From Blattamonas nauphoetae (Eukaryota > Preaxostyla > Oxymonadida), in contig JARBJD010000008.1 of assembly GCA_033064195.1 (NCBI GenBank), forward strand, positions 372,001 through 436,000: a DNA stretch of 64,000 bases, written 5' to 3'. Both the position numbers and the translations under genes were made by a program. Of the stretch, positions 32,901 to 44,019 are shown piece by piece. The notes beneath the pieces were generated by a model. It was given only the letters and a program-made list of their open reading frames with translations, was not told the DNA's origin and made no database searches. How positions within the stretch are numbered: the stretch's first letter is position 1; each line of letters opens with the position of its first letter.

Positions 32901-34092
32901 GAAGATTGAGATTGCTTCGACAGACTTCAAAAAGTGTTCAGGAAGATCGCTGGGAAGTGTGATCCGCTTGATGACAGTTGGAGGAGAGGTGATTGTGACG
33001 AAATGTGAGTTCGATTCGTGCTCGACGACAATTGCTTTGAATGAGCAAGGGAGGAGAGAGTTGGGAGGGGGATGTGTTTTGGTTGAGATGGAAGAGAAGG
33101 GACGGAGTGTGTCGTCGTGTCGCGTTGATCTTCGGGAATCTCGTTTCTTGGGATGCACTCTGAGTTGGGTGGGAAAGAGAGACGGAGTTGAAGTTGTTGG
33201 AGGAAGTGGATTCTTGATTGTCGGAAGAAGGGTGAAGGGAGTGGTGTTGCTCGATGGAGTTCGCCTGTCGTCGTGCAGTTGTGTTGGGGATGTTGGGTGT
33301 GTTGCCTTTTCGGGAGGAGTTTGTGTTTGGGAGGGAGTTCCATTCTTCGTTGATCGTCGTGGGATGGTTGTGAGTGGCTGCTCGTTCGGGTCACTCGAAC
33401 TGAAACGCATCTCGTCCTCGCCTTCGTCGTCATCGCAGCCTCTCTCTCCTCGCTTCACTCCTCTCCGCACCCAACCCATCTCTCCTTTCGCTCTCTGCCA
33501 CACTTCATCATCCCTTTCACCTCGCCTGTCAATCCAATCCCTCCCCATTCCGACTCTTCACGTCAACTTCACTGTTCATTCCTCTCATCGTTCTCAACAT
33601 CTTCCCCTTCACCAGATTACGCCACTCGACATCTTCACCGAATCCACTAATCTACTCCTCCATCCGCCACACTCCGCCCTCCACCCGTCCAGCCACCTCT
33701 CCTCGAGTGTCGTCCCACCATCCTCTCCTCCATCCGCCACACTCCGCCCTCCACCCCATTCCAACTCTTCACGTCAACTGGAATGTTCGTTCCTCCCATC
33801 ATCCTCAAGATATTCCCCTCCACCCAAGCCTGCCACTCGACATCTTCACAGAATTCTCCCAGCCACTTCAACAACGCTTCGCATCACATCTATCGATCAC
33901 TCATCCACGTCGAAGCTCCTCTCTTCCATCCACCACACTCCGCCCTCGACCTGTCCAGCCCCCTCTCGTCGAGTGTCGTCCCACCATCCTCTCTTTCTGA
34001 TTGATTGTCCACCCTTCGTCGCCCTCCGAACACTCTTCAAACTGCACTCTGTCATCGTCTGTCACTGCGGGACAGACTTTCTGGATGTATGA
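29973..34092 (+). pseudogene. Secreted parallel beta-helix repeat protein with one nonsense codon
   Basis: The start at 29973 gives a signal-peptide-like N-terminus (MISSIHLILIVFSWVYSLTP). Between about 30180 and 30300 the reading changes frame, through either a short intron that I could not fix or a 1-nt shift. The long frame then runs to 32796. Right-handed beta-helix turns are recognisable by N/C/G-rich repeats (FTIYNCRFSNNTAGHGGHLH, YRFDNCTISNNEG), followed by about four fibronectin-like beta segments around residues 240-700 and another helix part (VSVSKNTLSFVDVMF, VVLMERCEVSSSE). An in-frame TGA at 32794-32796 lies between MRFGGK and SVVCVNDKGRLTLSSCSFDG, where the family would have a small residue (GGA to TGA would do it). 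Coding-like sequence continues to about 33430, after which a proline/serine-rich repeat region begins. Such cell-surface proteins form large families in the presumed host. Confidence 0.65.
33545..34010. repeat. Degenerate tandem repeats of mixed unit
   Basis: Pyrimidine-rich repeats recur with changed spacing: CATTCC(G/A)ACTCTTCACGTC at 33546 and 33756, CACTCGACATCTTCAC at about 33627 and 33834, and CATCC(G/A)CCACACTCCGCCCT at about 33660, 33729 and 33931. The first pair suggests a ~210-bp unit with an internal 69-bp duplication. The plus frame remains open throughout but composition is low-complexity. Confidence 0.7.
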
Positions 34093-34770
34093 AGTGCTTT
34101 TTCTGTTTCTATTCGCTTGTGATTGTCTCCAAATGATTCTGGAGTCGGTCACACGAGGCAGTTGTAAAACAAGGATGAATGTCACTGTGTGTGTTCTTTC
34201 CTCTCTCATCGCTCCTTCCTCTTTCGTCTCTCGCAGATTCTCTATCCCGTCTTCCTCAACAATGACCCTCTGCCGAATACCATCCAATGCTCATTCTCCT
34301 CTTCATTTCTCTTTTCTTGTTCTTTGTATCCTTTTCTTGTCATCAGACCTTTACCAGATGAGCGTTTCGCATGCATACCAACATAAGATTAGGCTGAACA
34401 GTTAATTCTATTCCATTTCATGCAACTAATCAAGAGAGAGAACAACTTTCAGTAAAAGAGGTCTGGATATTGAATTAGAGATGTCGCGATGAAGATATAA
34501 CTACCCTTGACGGGACGAAAAAAAGCCGAACTTGTAAGCTAAGGGTTGATCAAACTTTTCTGTCCGATCCAGACCATTATTTGTATTTACACTTCACAAA
34601 GATCGTTCTTTTCCTTGTTTCTTTTGATAATTCACTAATAGTCTTCACATGTGACAAGTCCCCCTGCTCTTGAGTGGGGGGCTGTGAAGACGATCCGACA
34701 TTATGAAAAAGTGACTGGAAAAAGGATCGGGTGAAATGTGAATAAACTACGAAAACGTTCATGTAGAATC
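34093..34770. other. Intergenic, nothing assigned
   Basis: No coding stretch with recognisable features. At 34771 the target duplication of the next element begins. Confidence 0.4.
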
Positions 34771-34778
34771 GGACACGT

Positions 34779-37113
34779 TATACTGGCGTGACCGGGGTGA
34801 CCGGGTCACTTTTTACCAAAAAGTGGTGACAGTCAGTGACCGGGAGCTTGTGAAGTATGGGTCAGATCACAAAAATTAGTGAAACAGAGAATAAGTCAAT
34901 CAGAGAAGTGAAACGATGATGTGCTCCCAAATTATGACTCGTTCCAATATTCTCATCTATCCAATGCCAAAAATCATCCTCTTTGATCAAAGACTTGATT
35001 TGCGTGTCGGAAAACAAAATTATGAGACTGATCACTATCGTATTTCAGCGTTTCTGTCGATTCTGCGCGGAACGCAGCTTATTCTGGATTAGAAACAAGG
35101 TGAAATTGAGAAGTCGCTGGAGTGACTGTCATGGGAGGAGCGTGGAATGGAGGGCATTAGAGAGGAGCTTTATAGCTTTTTTGGGGAGGATGAGGAAAGA
35201 AGAGTGTGGTGGTGGTCCATACAGGGGAGCATCCTCCCATTTTTTGTGGTTTTGGCGATGAGAAGCTTGGCGCAGGCGGTGCCCGTCGTGTGTGGAGCGA
35301 AGAATAAGATGCTACAGGAAGAGGACAGTTTAAAGCAAAAAGACTGTGAATGTGGTTTGTAAGATAGGAGGAGAGAGAAGTGCGAGGGGATTTAGGGAAG
35401 AAAAAAGAACCTAGGGGAGGATGGGAGTTGGTGAATGTTGTGACGCCGTAAGGATGGAGAGGGGATGGGAAGGGGAGAAGAGGGCATATGAGGCAGCACT
35501 TTGCAATGGCTGTTCTGATTATGAGTGAGAACGGGGAGAGTTGGGGGGATAGGAAGGAGAAGGAAGTGGTTTGGACTAATCGAAAGTGTTCAGTGGCCGT
35601 GCAGAACTGGAAAGAAAAGCGACGTGCCCACTGCAATCTCGTCGATGGAGACGGCAGAGGGAAAGAAGACGATTGTTCGAGAATCACGAAGAAACAGGTT
35701 CCGAATCTCAACTCATCAATGACACAGGAAATGATGAAGAAAAAAAGAAAATAGACGAAAAATAAAGAGAGCACAAACAAAGAGCTATTAACTTGTCAAT
35801 TAACATTCACTCATCAATACACGTCTGGTCCGTCTTCGTCTTTCCCAGGCAGTGAACTTGGCGGGTCGGTGGGAGAAGCAGGGGAGACATCAGGCTTGCT
35901 TGTTGCCGGAGAAGGAGCATACGCAGACGGAGGCAGAGAAGCAGGAGCATAACCAGGCTTCTGATTTGATCCCAGTGATCCCAGTCGGATCTGATGTCAC
36001 CAAATACCTACAATACCATTTCGTTTCTTTCATTTCAAAAAAGTCTTCTTATATATGATATTTGAATGGAAAAAAGAGTAAAAAGGAAAATGGTCACTTC
36101 ATAGATGATGAAAATGCGAACTTTGGGTTCTGATGATTTCGTCAGTTCTTACTCAAAAATCACAAAAACAAATCGCAAATGCGTTAGTATGCGTAATTTG
36201 ATGGGATTTACTCACTGATTTTAGTCAATGAAGGGAATACATCGAAAATAGAAATGTTGGTGAATTTGATCGTGTGTGTGTTTTTGGGAAATAAGAGCTA
36301 ACTGAACGATAGAAGAGTATTATGTGAAAACAAGATGTGAATTGAACATCATAGATGAAGTGATAATGTGAAAATCTCAAAGAAAAAGAGTTGAGATTTG
36401 ATCTCAGTTAAAATTTGGGGACTGACATCAATTGATGTCAGTTTTACCTGTTTTGATGCCACCACTCAGATGCCTGAGCATAAGAGTCACTTTGAGATGG
36501 CAATGGCGTATGATAGGAATACAACGAATTCAGCTCCGCTGAGTCAGACACTGCGAAACAAAGCGCGTTGGCGAGTCGCACTCGGGAGTGTGATACATGT
36601 GAATCCTTGTCAGCAAAGATATTACTGTCTCGTTGCATGGACATTCACGATGAACTGCAGACTGATTGTTGAACAGATGAGAGATCAACGAGGGAGATAC
36701 AACGATCGTGTAATCATCAGTTTCACATTGAGGGAGATTGTTGTTGTGGCGAGGTGTATCTGGAGAGCTCCCTGACAATCAAAAGGGGCCAGGACGAAAT
36801 CCTCGAATTGAGAGACTATCGAATCTTTGTGACGCGATGAAATGGTGATGAACATGGGAAGACAGGTGAAATAATACATGAGAAGAAGAAATGTCCACTG
36901 TCAGCGGCGTCGGAACGGATTGAAACTGGAGTGTGGGTTAATCAAATGAGTTCATTCCAACCTCCTTAATTCATCCCAGAAGCTCTCTTGAAGTGAATAT
37001 TACCACATTTTTATCAGTTTTCACACACATTTCTCTATTCTTTGTTGATCTGACCCTTTGAAGAAAATGGTGGTGACACTGACCGAGCCTTTTGGCTCGG
37101 TCACGCCAGTATA
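34779..37113. mobile_element. TIR element with 8-bp target duplication, non-autonomous, holding a nested MITE
   Basis: Ends are TATACTGGCGTGACCG at 34779 and its inverse (CGGTCACGCCAGTATA) ending at 37113. GGACACGT flanks both sides (34771-34778 and 37114-37121), a perfect 8-bp duplication. Subterminal hairpins are present (GACCGAGCC TTTT GGCTCGGTC near 37082; GTGACC repeats near 34795). The interior has no transposase. A hAT-like MITE with its own duplication lies inside at 35954-36476. An 8-bp duplication is compatible with hAT, P or Merlin; the ends do not decide. Confidence 0.85.
35954..36476. mobile_element. hAT-like MITE, copy 3 (nested)
   Basis: Same family as 10225-10745: ends CAGGCTTCTGA and TCAGATGCCTG, 523 bp, about 85 percent identical by eye. 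It is flanked by AGCATAAC and AGCATAAG, an 8-bp duplication with one change. Its greater divergence suggests it is older than, or from a different source than, the pair at 10 kb. Confidence 0.88.
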
Positions 37114-37121
37114 GGACACGT

Positions 37122-38030
37122 GTGTGGCACAATCTTAAGCTGCCCCCCGCGAGTAAACGACAGGACGCAGGTTCAACTCTCACTGCGTCCTTTCTTTTTT
37201 TGTGACTTAGAGTTTTGGGGCCCTTTCTATACCGTTTATGACGATTGAAATACCAAAGCGAATTGAGAAAAAAAGATAAATGTTTGATCAACCCCACAAA
37301 ACTTGAGAAAGATGGATCACTCCTCAGGATTTCAAATGGTTTGATAGGAGTATCAAAAATATGGTCAGTTTCACAAAATACAGTTTCTATGACAATTTGA
37401 ATCAACATTGGTTCACTGGTTGTTGAGATATTACCAAAACGTTTCTTTTGGAAAAACGATCTCTCCCTTGACTTTTCTGGCTTTTCATTTCTTCACTTTT
37501 TCTTGCACTTTTGTGGAAAACATAGGAATGAAATGCTATTGTGAAACTCAATGAAAGGGTATACAGGTGAGGTTTAAAGACAAACTGTGAAAAGTCCTCG
37601 AAAACATCTGTTTGAGATCGAAGAAAAACCAATATGTTCGTAAATTTTTCGATAAAAGCCACTCAAAAAAGTCAAATTGCTGCCCCATCAATGTTTCCCC
37701 CCTTTTTTCAAATTGTTCGTTTCTCCAAAAAAACGTTTATGTGGAACATTACTTCAAAATAGGTTCACAGGTTGTGAAGATATGACAAGAACGCATGAAC
37801 AAAGTGGTTGAATAGATGTATTGTGAGGTTTTCTCGGGATCGCGTGGGAGCTATGTCCTAGTGTTTTCTTTTTTTTAGTACGACCAAAAGTGATTCTACC
37901 AGAAAAAAGCTCTCATTGTTGAAGTTGTGGAGACAACACATGATGTCCAAACAGTTTACTTCTCACTCTCGTCTCATATCGGCAAGTCTATCTCTGAATC
38001 ATTTCTGAAACGAGTGCAAACAAGTTCAAA
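37122..38030. repeat. Diverged repeat relics
   Basis: Bases 37470-37580 resemble 63805-63930 (shared CTTGACTTTTC, CATTTCTTCACTTTTTC, GTATACAGGTGAGG-like blocks). Bases 37700-37890 resemble the right half of the 600-bp MITEs at 41 and 43 kb (TCACAGGTTGTGAAGATATGA, TGAGGTTTTCTC). No ends could be set and no gene is seen. Confidence 0.45.
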
Positions 38031-38032
38031 CA

Positions 38033-38619
38033 TCAGCCACGAAAATCGCAATATCTGAGCTGTTTCAACAGGATGTTCAGATTCCAGAGATCCTTAAAGA
38101 TCGTCAATTCCATCCAGCCTTTTCTCGAATGTCTGACGGAAACTGTCTCTCCTAGACTTTTAGCAATTCTTGGAAGTGGATAATCCGTGAGGAACAGCAA
38201 ATGTGACTTGTATTGCCGTCCCGAAACAGCTACCGTGAATAGAGCCGTCATCTAAGTCATTGGCATGGTTTGGATCACATGATGGTGTCCACGTTCTGTT
38301 GACCCAATGCACTTACCAGGTCGATCGTTTTTCGATTGTAAACTCGTTTCGTCACATTGTAAAAAATGAGATCCCATTCATATTTATGCTTGAGCAGCAA
38401 AGTATGTAGTTTCTTGAGCCTAGGGATGACATTTCGTCTTGTCGATGCGATATATCGAGTCATGTCAACAGAATGTGTATTGATGGGTTTCAATGACGTG
38501 TGTCTGCAGTTGTATAGAAGGCGAAAGGAGAACCACGTTTGCAGAGACACCACTTCCATTGCTTTTTCTCCATGTAGATTGACAATTCTAACAATACTTG
38601 AAGTAAAAGTCATTTTCAT
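38033..38619 (-). pseudogene. pogo-like (DDE_1) transposase remnant
   Basis: Minus-strand 38619-38275 encodes a helical stretch ending LKKLHTLLLKHKYEWDLIFY, corresponding to the region just before the first catalytic Asp in pogo transposases. The expected N-D-E-T block reads YNVTKRV, so the catalytic residue is gone. Bases 38251-38033, in another frame, encode MTALFTVAVSGRQ, then HSRKGWMELTIFKDLW, matching the typical sense-G-W-M block. The rest of the catalytic domain is missing. Confidence 0.6.
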
Positions 38620-39369
38620 TTCAGAAAGTTGTCAATCTTAGAGAAATATTCTCTTCCAGAGTACAGTGACTTCAGACTTTCAAGTTGAAGCAAAACTTCA
38701 AAAATAGTCAAAAATGCAAAAACCTTGATTTTGGCGGAAGCTGGTGTATTTTTTCAAGGTTCCGAAGGTTGCGACCCTTCTCAACAAGCTCGAAATACGA
38801 TAAAAATGTGATGATTGGTCTTATACAAATCATTTGAAAGCAAATTTGCACTTTTTATCACGTGGAAGTTCACCGATTTTTGGGAAAACTCCGAACAGTT
38901 TGAAAAGGGTTGATCAATCCAAGTGAACCAAGAGGACACAAATTGGTACAACTAAATCCAGAACGGAGACAGATGTACCCGCCATCAGCCACCGCAGAAA
39001 GAAAGAGAGAATTACCAAAAATGGCGAAATAACGAACTTTTTCTCTCCTATTGCCACTTCACATGCTATGACGAACAAGGAAATTCCACAAAAACAAGTA
39101 AAGTGATGTGAACGGTGAAAAAGAAGGTGTGATCAAAAAAGCTGTGATCAGTCTGATCCGTATCAAAGGTCTGGTCTTGTAGCACACGCTGGCAACGTTC
39201 TCTTTGATCCCTCCATGCTTGGAGTCTGGCTCTCAATACGTTAAAATGGAAATCGATTCAACCAAAGAGAACAGTGACGGAACTAAATAAGAATGGTGAA
39301 GGTGATAGTGGCGTTTTTCCTGCCCATGAAGTCTGCTAGGTACGCATTGATTTCGTCGTTTCGAATCCC

Positions 39370-40080
39370 TCATGGTGGGAGGTTTCGCCGAAGCTGGGAC
39401 CATAGTCCATCAATCATGTTCGTACATGCACCAGTAGTTGGGTTTCGGTACTGAACCGAATGATAGACGGTGAGATGTTGATCCTCAGGGCCGATCTGAG
39501 AGTATGCCCTCCATTCATCCGAATGACAATTGAACCTGGACGAATATATCAAAAAAATAGGGGAATGAGAATGTCAGCCGAGCGTCTTGCAACCGGGAGA
39601 ACGAATCATCGGCCATGATTGCCATGAGCATTTCGTTCGACGCCTCCAAACAGCCAGATTTGTTTTCTTCGTCGATCATAACATCCACTCCTATTCCTCC
39701 GATAGGTTCAAAATCCTGTAAAATAGCTGAACCGCGGCATAATCTGAAGATTGAAAACCAGTAGCCCACAGAATGTCTTTCGATTCCAGTCATACTGTAA
39801 GCTTGGCGTTGGGAAATTCCGAACGAGAAGTATAGGAGCAGCTTCATTCAAAGATACGTCGTCGTTGGTGGCATTTCGCACAAAACCACCAAGCCTCTTT
39901 TGCCTTGTTTCTTATCACCATTTTCTTAGTTCTGCATTGACATTTGCATTCCACAACTTTGTCATGAAAGATAGAAGTATAAAGCCATGTTATTGTCTGT
40001 TCGGTGGAGTTGAAGATTGTTGGAAAGTTTTCATATTCAAGAGGAGTCAGTGCAACTGTCTTTTGAAAAGTTCAAAAAAT
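39370..40080 (-). pseudogene. Merlin/IS1016-type transposase (ISXO2-like DDE), broken
   Basis: The minus strand encodes an N-terminal Cys-rich zinc-binding-like segment (CKCQCRTKK, WWFCAKCHQRRRIFE at 39960-39850). A helical part follows (ISQRQAYSMTGIERHSVGYW) with the acidic block GVDVMIDEENKSG. In a second frame come CHSDEWRAYSQI and TGACTNMIDGLWSQLRRNLPP. The last blocks match the H-T-N-x-I-E-G-x-W-S signature of Merlin/IS1016 transposases, with Asp replacing the third acidic residue Glu. A stop lies just before SCSYTS and a frame change near 39545 could be a shift or a tiny intron. Terminal repeats were not found. Confidence 0.7.
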
Positions 40081-40224
40081 GATCTTCCCATTTTTCTTAC
40101 TTTCTATAAACCAGGAATGAAAGTCAGTATCACGCGATAGATTTCCAAAATTTAAATTGAAAAAGAGAAAGACAAGAAGAAACATGATTATTTGGGGATA
40201 ACGAAGAGGGAGTGCGGATAAGTG

Positions 40225-40345
40225 GAAAACAAGTTGAAAGTGAGGTTGGGAGGGATGAAGGCGAAGTTGAAATTGAGTTTGGGAAGTGTGAAAGTGAAGT
40301 TGGAAGTGAGGTTGGGAGGGATAAAAGTGAAGTTGGAAGTGTTCA
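40225..40345. repeat. 33-bp minisatellite, about three units
   Basis: The unit AAGTGAGGTTGGGAGGGATRA.. repeats with a period near 33 bp; on the minus strand it encodes repeats of FTFIPPNLTSN. It lies in a minus-strand open frame (40538-40188) of unknown meaning. Confidence 0.6.
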
Positions 40346-40659
40346 TCCTCAACGATTCGTTGAAACAACCATTCAACATCATTCTCGAACTTTTTTTCAT
40401 GAAGTCAGCAATTCCAACCCTGTTCTGGACACCCGGAGAAGATTGTGATCGGTTGCATAAAAAAGTCGAAATCAAGACGGTGGGAATGACTGAAGTGAGA
40501 GGAACGTCAAGTGTGAGAATCTCGTTGGTGATTTCCACATCATCAAAACGAATCAGGTTTAAATATAAGAATGAAATAGATGTCGTGTTTAAATCATTTC
40601 ATGAAAAATCGTGTCTGAGAACAGAATCCAATGAAGAAAGTTTTTTCACATAGTCCTCA

Positions 40660-41190
40660 ACAATTTGAGTGAGACTGTAGAAAATGAAGATACAATCGTG
40701 ATTATGACTTTGGATGGTTGTGTAAGCAATTCAACATTTGGTGAAGTGTAACACACCAACAAAATGCTCCCAAGCATTTCTCTGAAGTCTTTGTCTCACA
40801 AAAATCATGTTTTTTATTTCACCTTTATTTAAAAATCGTGATCCTCGGTGAGAGTTAATACAAATCTTCATGTGGAAGTCTTTATGGTCGATCAGCCCAT
40901 CATTCGACAGAATTGGAAAAACAAAAAGCTAGCTCAAATGGTTGGAATTGAAAGGTTTTTGACGTCTCAACAATACTTGCGTCACATTTTCACACTGTAT
41001 TGGCAGGAGAACATCCATCCTGGTGAGCATTGCCCAATGTACTTTACATAATTTTCTGGTACCGATGTGAAAGTCGCAACAAATGAACGTGTCATTTCTC
41101 ACATCTCTCAAGGACAAGTATTTCTCCCAGACGATTTTTGTAACCACATTTTTCCTAGAAAACTTCGATAAACCTCCTGTAGAGAGAACG
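40660..41190. other. Intergenic, nothing assigned
   Basis: AT-rich, with no recognisable coding stretch or repeat. Confidence 0.3.
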
Positions 41191-41194
41191 AGTA

Positions 41195-41794
41195 ATAGAT
41201 GTGTCATTAACCCGGTCCGTGTCACCAACCCGGAACATGGGGTTGAAACAAACCATTTTGGTCAAACTAAGAAAACAATAAAATTTGAGAATTTTCTATC
41301 GAGGCGAATCGGAGAAAACCTCAAAATACTGTATACAGCAGGAACACACACATTTTTTCAAACTTTTTCAGCTCATATCTCCACAACCAGATATCCGTTT
41401 TACACCAAATTAAAAGCGTTTTTATCGTGAATATATCGAAAAAAGACTAGCAAAAAAATAATTTTTTTTCCCCAAAAACTTTTTTGTCGAGAAAAATGAG
41501 GTTTTTTCGCAACTTTCCAAATACCCAACATTTTTGTTTCAAAATTTTTTCAAAAAAATCTTTTCTCGAAAAAAACGTTTCTGTGGAAAATTTCATCAAT
41601 ATTGGTCCACAGATTGTGGAGATATGATTTGGACACACTACCAAAAGGGCCAAAAACGAGGTTTTTCGAGGTTTTCTCTGATTCGCCTCGATAGAAAATT
41701 CTCAAATTTCATTTTTTTCTTAGTTTGACCAAAATGGTTTATTTCAACCCCATGTTCCGGGTTGGTGACAGAACCGGGTTAATGACTCATCTAT
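41195..41794. mobile_element. 600-bp MITE with long inverted arms, copy 1
   Basis: It begins ATAGATGTGTCATTAACCCG and ends with the inverse, with TA on both sides (41193-41194 and 41795-41796). Arms pair over about 150 bp or more, including TTGGTCAAACTAAGAAAA and its inverse. TA duplication suggests the mariner/pogo group. There is no coding capacity. Confidence 0.85.
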
Positions 41795-41980
41795 TAATTG
41801 AAGCCATGGAATCAACTCTGTAGCTTATTTTGTTTTAGAAGGAATTGGAAGTAATTTTTTTAGATTGCGCGTCGAAGAGCAGTAGTCAGGGTTTGGATGA
41901 ATTCTCACGAGGATACTCATTTCGGGAAAAACTGTGGTGCTTCCATTTTTTCGCTTCCATTTGTTCAATTAGCTCATCTA

Positions 41981-43140
41981 CAGGTAGACTTGTTCTGAAA
42001 TGAAGAAGAATAGTTCTGAAATGAAGAGGAATAGTTCAGAAATGAAAATGATTGTTCAGAAATGAAGAGGAATTGTTCAGAAATGAAAATGATTGTTCAG
42101 AAATGAAGAAGAATTGTTCAGAAATGAAAAATGATTGTTCAGAAATGAACACGAATAATTCAGATATGAAAACAAGTCTGGTATTTCATTGATTCCACTG
42201 AGAAAAGGTTATCGGATGTACTGACGTTGCTCCACCATTCCACTAAATACAGATTCAACGAACAGATCACGATGAACAATCTCAAATGAGAATGTCAAAG
42301 ATAAAAGAATGAGAGAATAGTACTCATCAGGTTCATCCATACAGACAGCTGAGTTTCTGGTAAAAAAGCCATGGTTTATCAATTGTGATTAAATGTTGGG
42401 AATTTGTCAAGTTAAAGCGCCATGAAAAACCAGCGCATGATCCCTAAACCTGCACAAATTCGATTGTATTTCAGCGAGTTGACCAATCTTCACCACAATC
42501 CATCCGAGAACAGTTTGTGAGGTGATTCACATTTAGTACTTTTTTGATTTCAGATTGTTCTGATGTGAGTCATGCAAAAGTTGGGGAAGATCTGTTCTCT
42601 GGTTCAGAAGATTTGGATTCTCAACACCTGTTTTCAGGTTTTTTGTCACTTTTTTTGTCGGACCACTTGTATTACAAAGAAAAAAGTGGAGTTTGTGCGG
42701 GTTCAGGATTAAAAGTGAGTTTCGCATCGCACTATTTCAAACATTCAAGTTTTTTCTACAAAAACCGCTTCAGTATACAGTTTGTCCTTCTGTGTGTGTC
42801 TTTTGTTGAGATACTGATGCAAACCACACCGTTTTGATGTGAGACGGGACTTATTTCTGACACCACGAGAACGTATTTGTTTTGACTTTGAGCGTTTGAG
42901 CAACCGTTCTTTCATTATAAAAGAATGAATTTTCGAACTGTTTTTGTCTTTCAGGCCTGTTGAATTTGATTTTCATTTCTGAATTATTCGTGTTCATTTC
43001 TGAACAATCATTTTTCATTTCTGAACAATTCTTCTTCATTTCTGAACAATCATTTTCATTTCTGAATTATTCCTCTTCATTTCTGAATAATCATTTTCAT
43101 TTCTGAACAATTCCTCTTCATTTCAGAACTAGTTTAGCTG
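41981..43140. mobile_element. Foldback-like element with tandem-repeat inverted arms
   Basis: The ends CAGGTAGACTTGTTCTGAAATG-type (41981) and inverse (43140) are flanked by TA at 41979-41980 and 43141-43142. Each arm (41995-42175 and 42965-43130) is an array of ~19-20-bp units built on GTTCAGAAATGAA with alternating tails; the right array is inverted relative to the left. The ~790-bp centre has no transposase. Long inverted arms made of short tandem repeats recall FB elements; TA duplication suggests mobilisation by a mariner/pogo-type enzyme. Confidence 0.8.
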
Positions 43141-43323
43141 TATCATCTAAAATCAAATCGAAAGTCACAGTTGATCACTCGATGGCTAAACTGAAAATAG
43201 ATCCAACCCTCTAACCTTTTTTCATCTGGATCTAGTGACTATTTTGGTGAGTTTTACACGAAAAGTGTCAGACATCTTTAAACCCTGACAAGATGGACTC
43301 GTCTCGTTTTCTGATTCGGCTTA

Positions 43324-43924
43324 ATAGTAGTGTCAATAACCCGTACATATTCAAAAACCCGTAACATGGGGCTTGAAAAAAATACATTGGTCAAACTAAG
43401 AAAAATAAAAATTGGTTCAGCGCCGAAACCCATGTGTCGGGAGAAAACCTCAAAATACTGTTTCCTTTAGGAATCCACACATTTTTCTCAACTTTTTCTC
43501 CTTTTTTCTCCACAACCAGCCATCCGTTTTGAATCAAATAAAATGCATTGTGATCGTAAAGTTCTCGACAAAAGCTGCTCAAAAAATAAAAGATATTTTT
43601 TTCTAAGAATTTTTTGTCGAGATAAATATGGGTTTTTTTCTATTTTCCCAAATATCCAGAATTTTTTCTCCAAAATTTTTTCAAAATGTTCGTTTCCCCG
43701 AAAAAACGTGTTTGTGAAAAATTCCATCGAAATCGGTTCATGGGTTGTGAAGATATGACCGAAACGATTTTTTTTATCGGGCAAAAGGGGGTATTTTGAG
43801 GTTTTCTCCCGACACAGGGGTTTTGGCGCGGAACCTAATTTTATTTTTCTTAGTTTGACCAATATATATTTTTCACGCCCCATGTTACGGGTTTATGAAA
43901 AGTTCGGTTTATTGAAACATCTAT
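43324..43924. mobile_element. 600-bp MITE with long inverted arms, copy 2
   Basis: Same architecture and length as 41195-41794, about 70 percent identical by eye. It starts ATAGTAGTGTCAATAACCCG and ends with TATTGAAACATCTAT. Shared blocks include CATGGGG, TTGGTCAAACTAAG and GGAGAAAACCTCAAAATACT. TA is present on the left flank only, so the right target copy has changed. Confidence 0.8.
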
Positions 43925-44019
43925 AACGAACTTTTCTAGAATCTCAAAAAGTCTGACCCATTTTTTGCTGATGGATCTGTGGAGCGACATGATGTAGTAG
44001 AATGTTCTCCAGGATGGGT

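Noticed and set aside
37130-37200. tRNA-like sequence (GGTTCAACTC B-box match followed by a T run)
   Set aside because: The GGACGCAG..CTGCGTCC stem closes on itself with a 12-nt loop and the putative T-stem does not pair; no D-arm or anticodon arm could be drawn.
41995-43130. Regular short repeats suggesting a CRISPR array
   Set aside because: Units are contiguous with no unique spacers, lie in inverted arms of a TA-flanked element, and the genome is eukaryotic.
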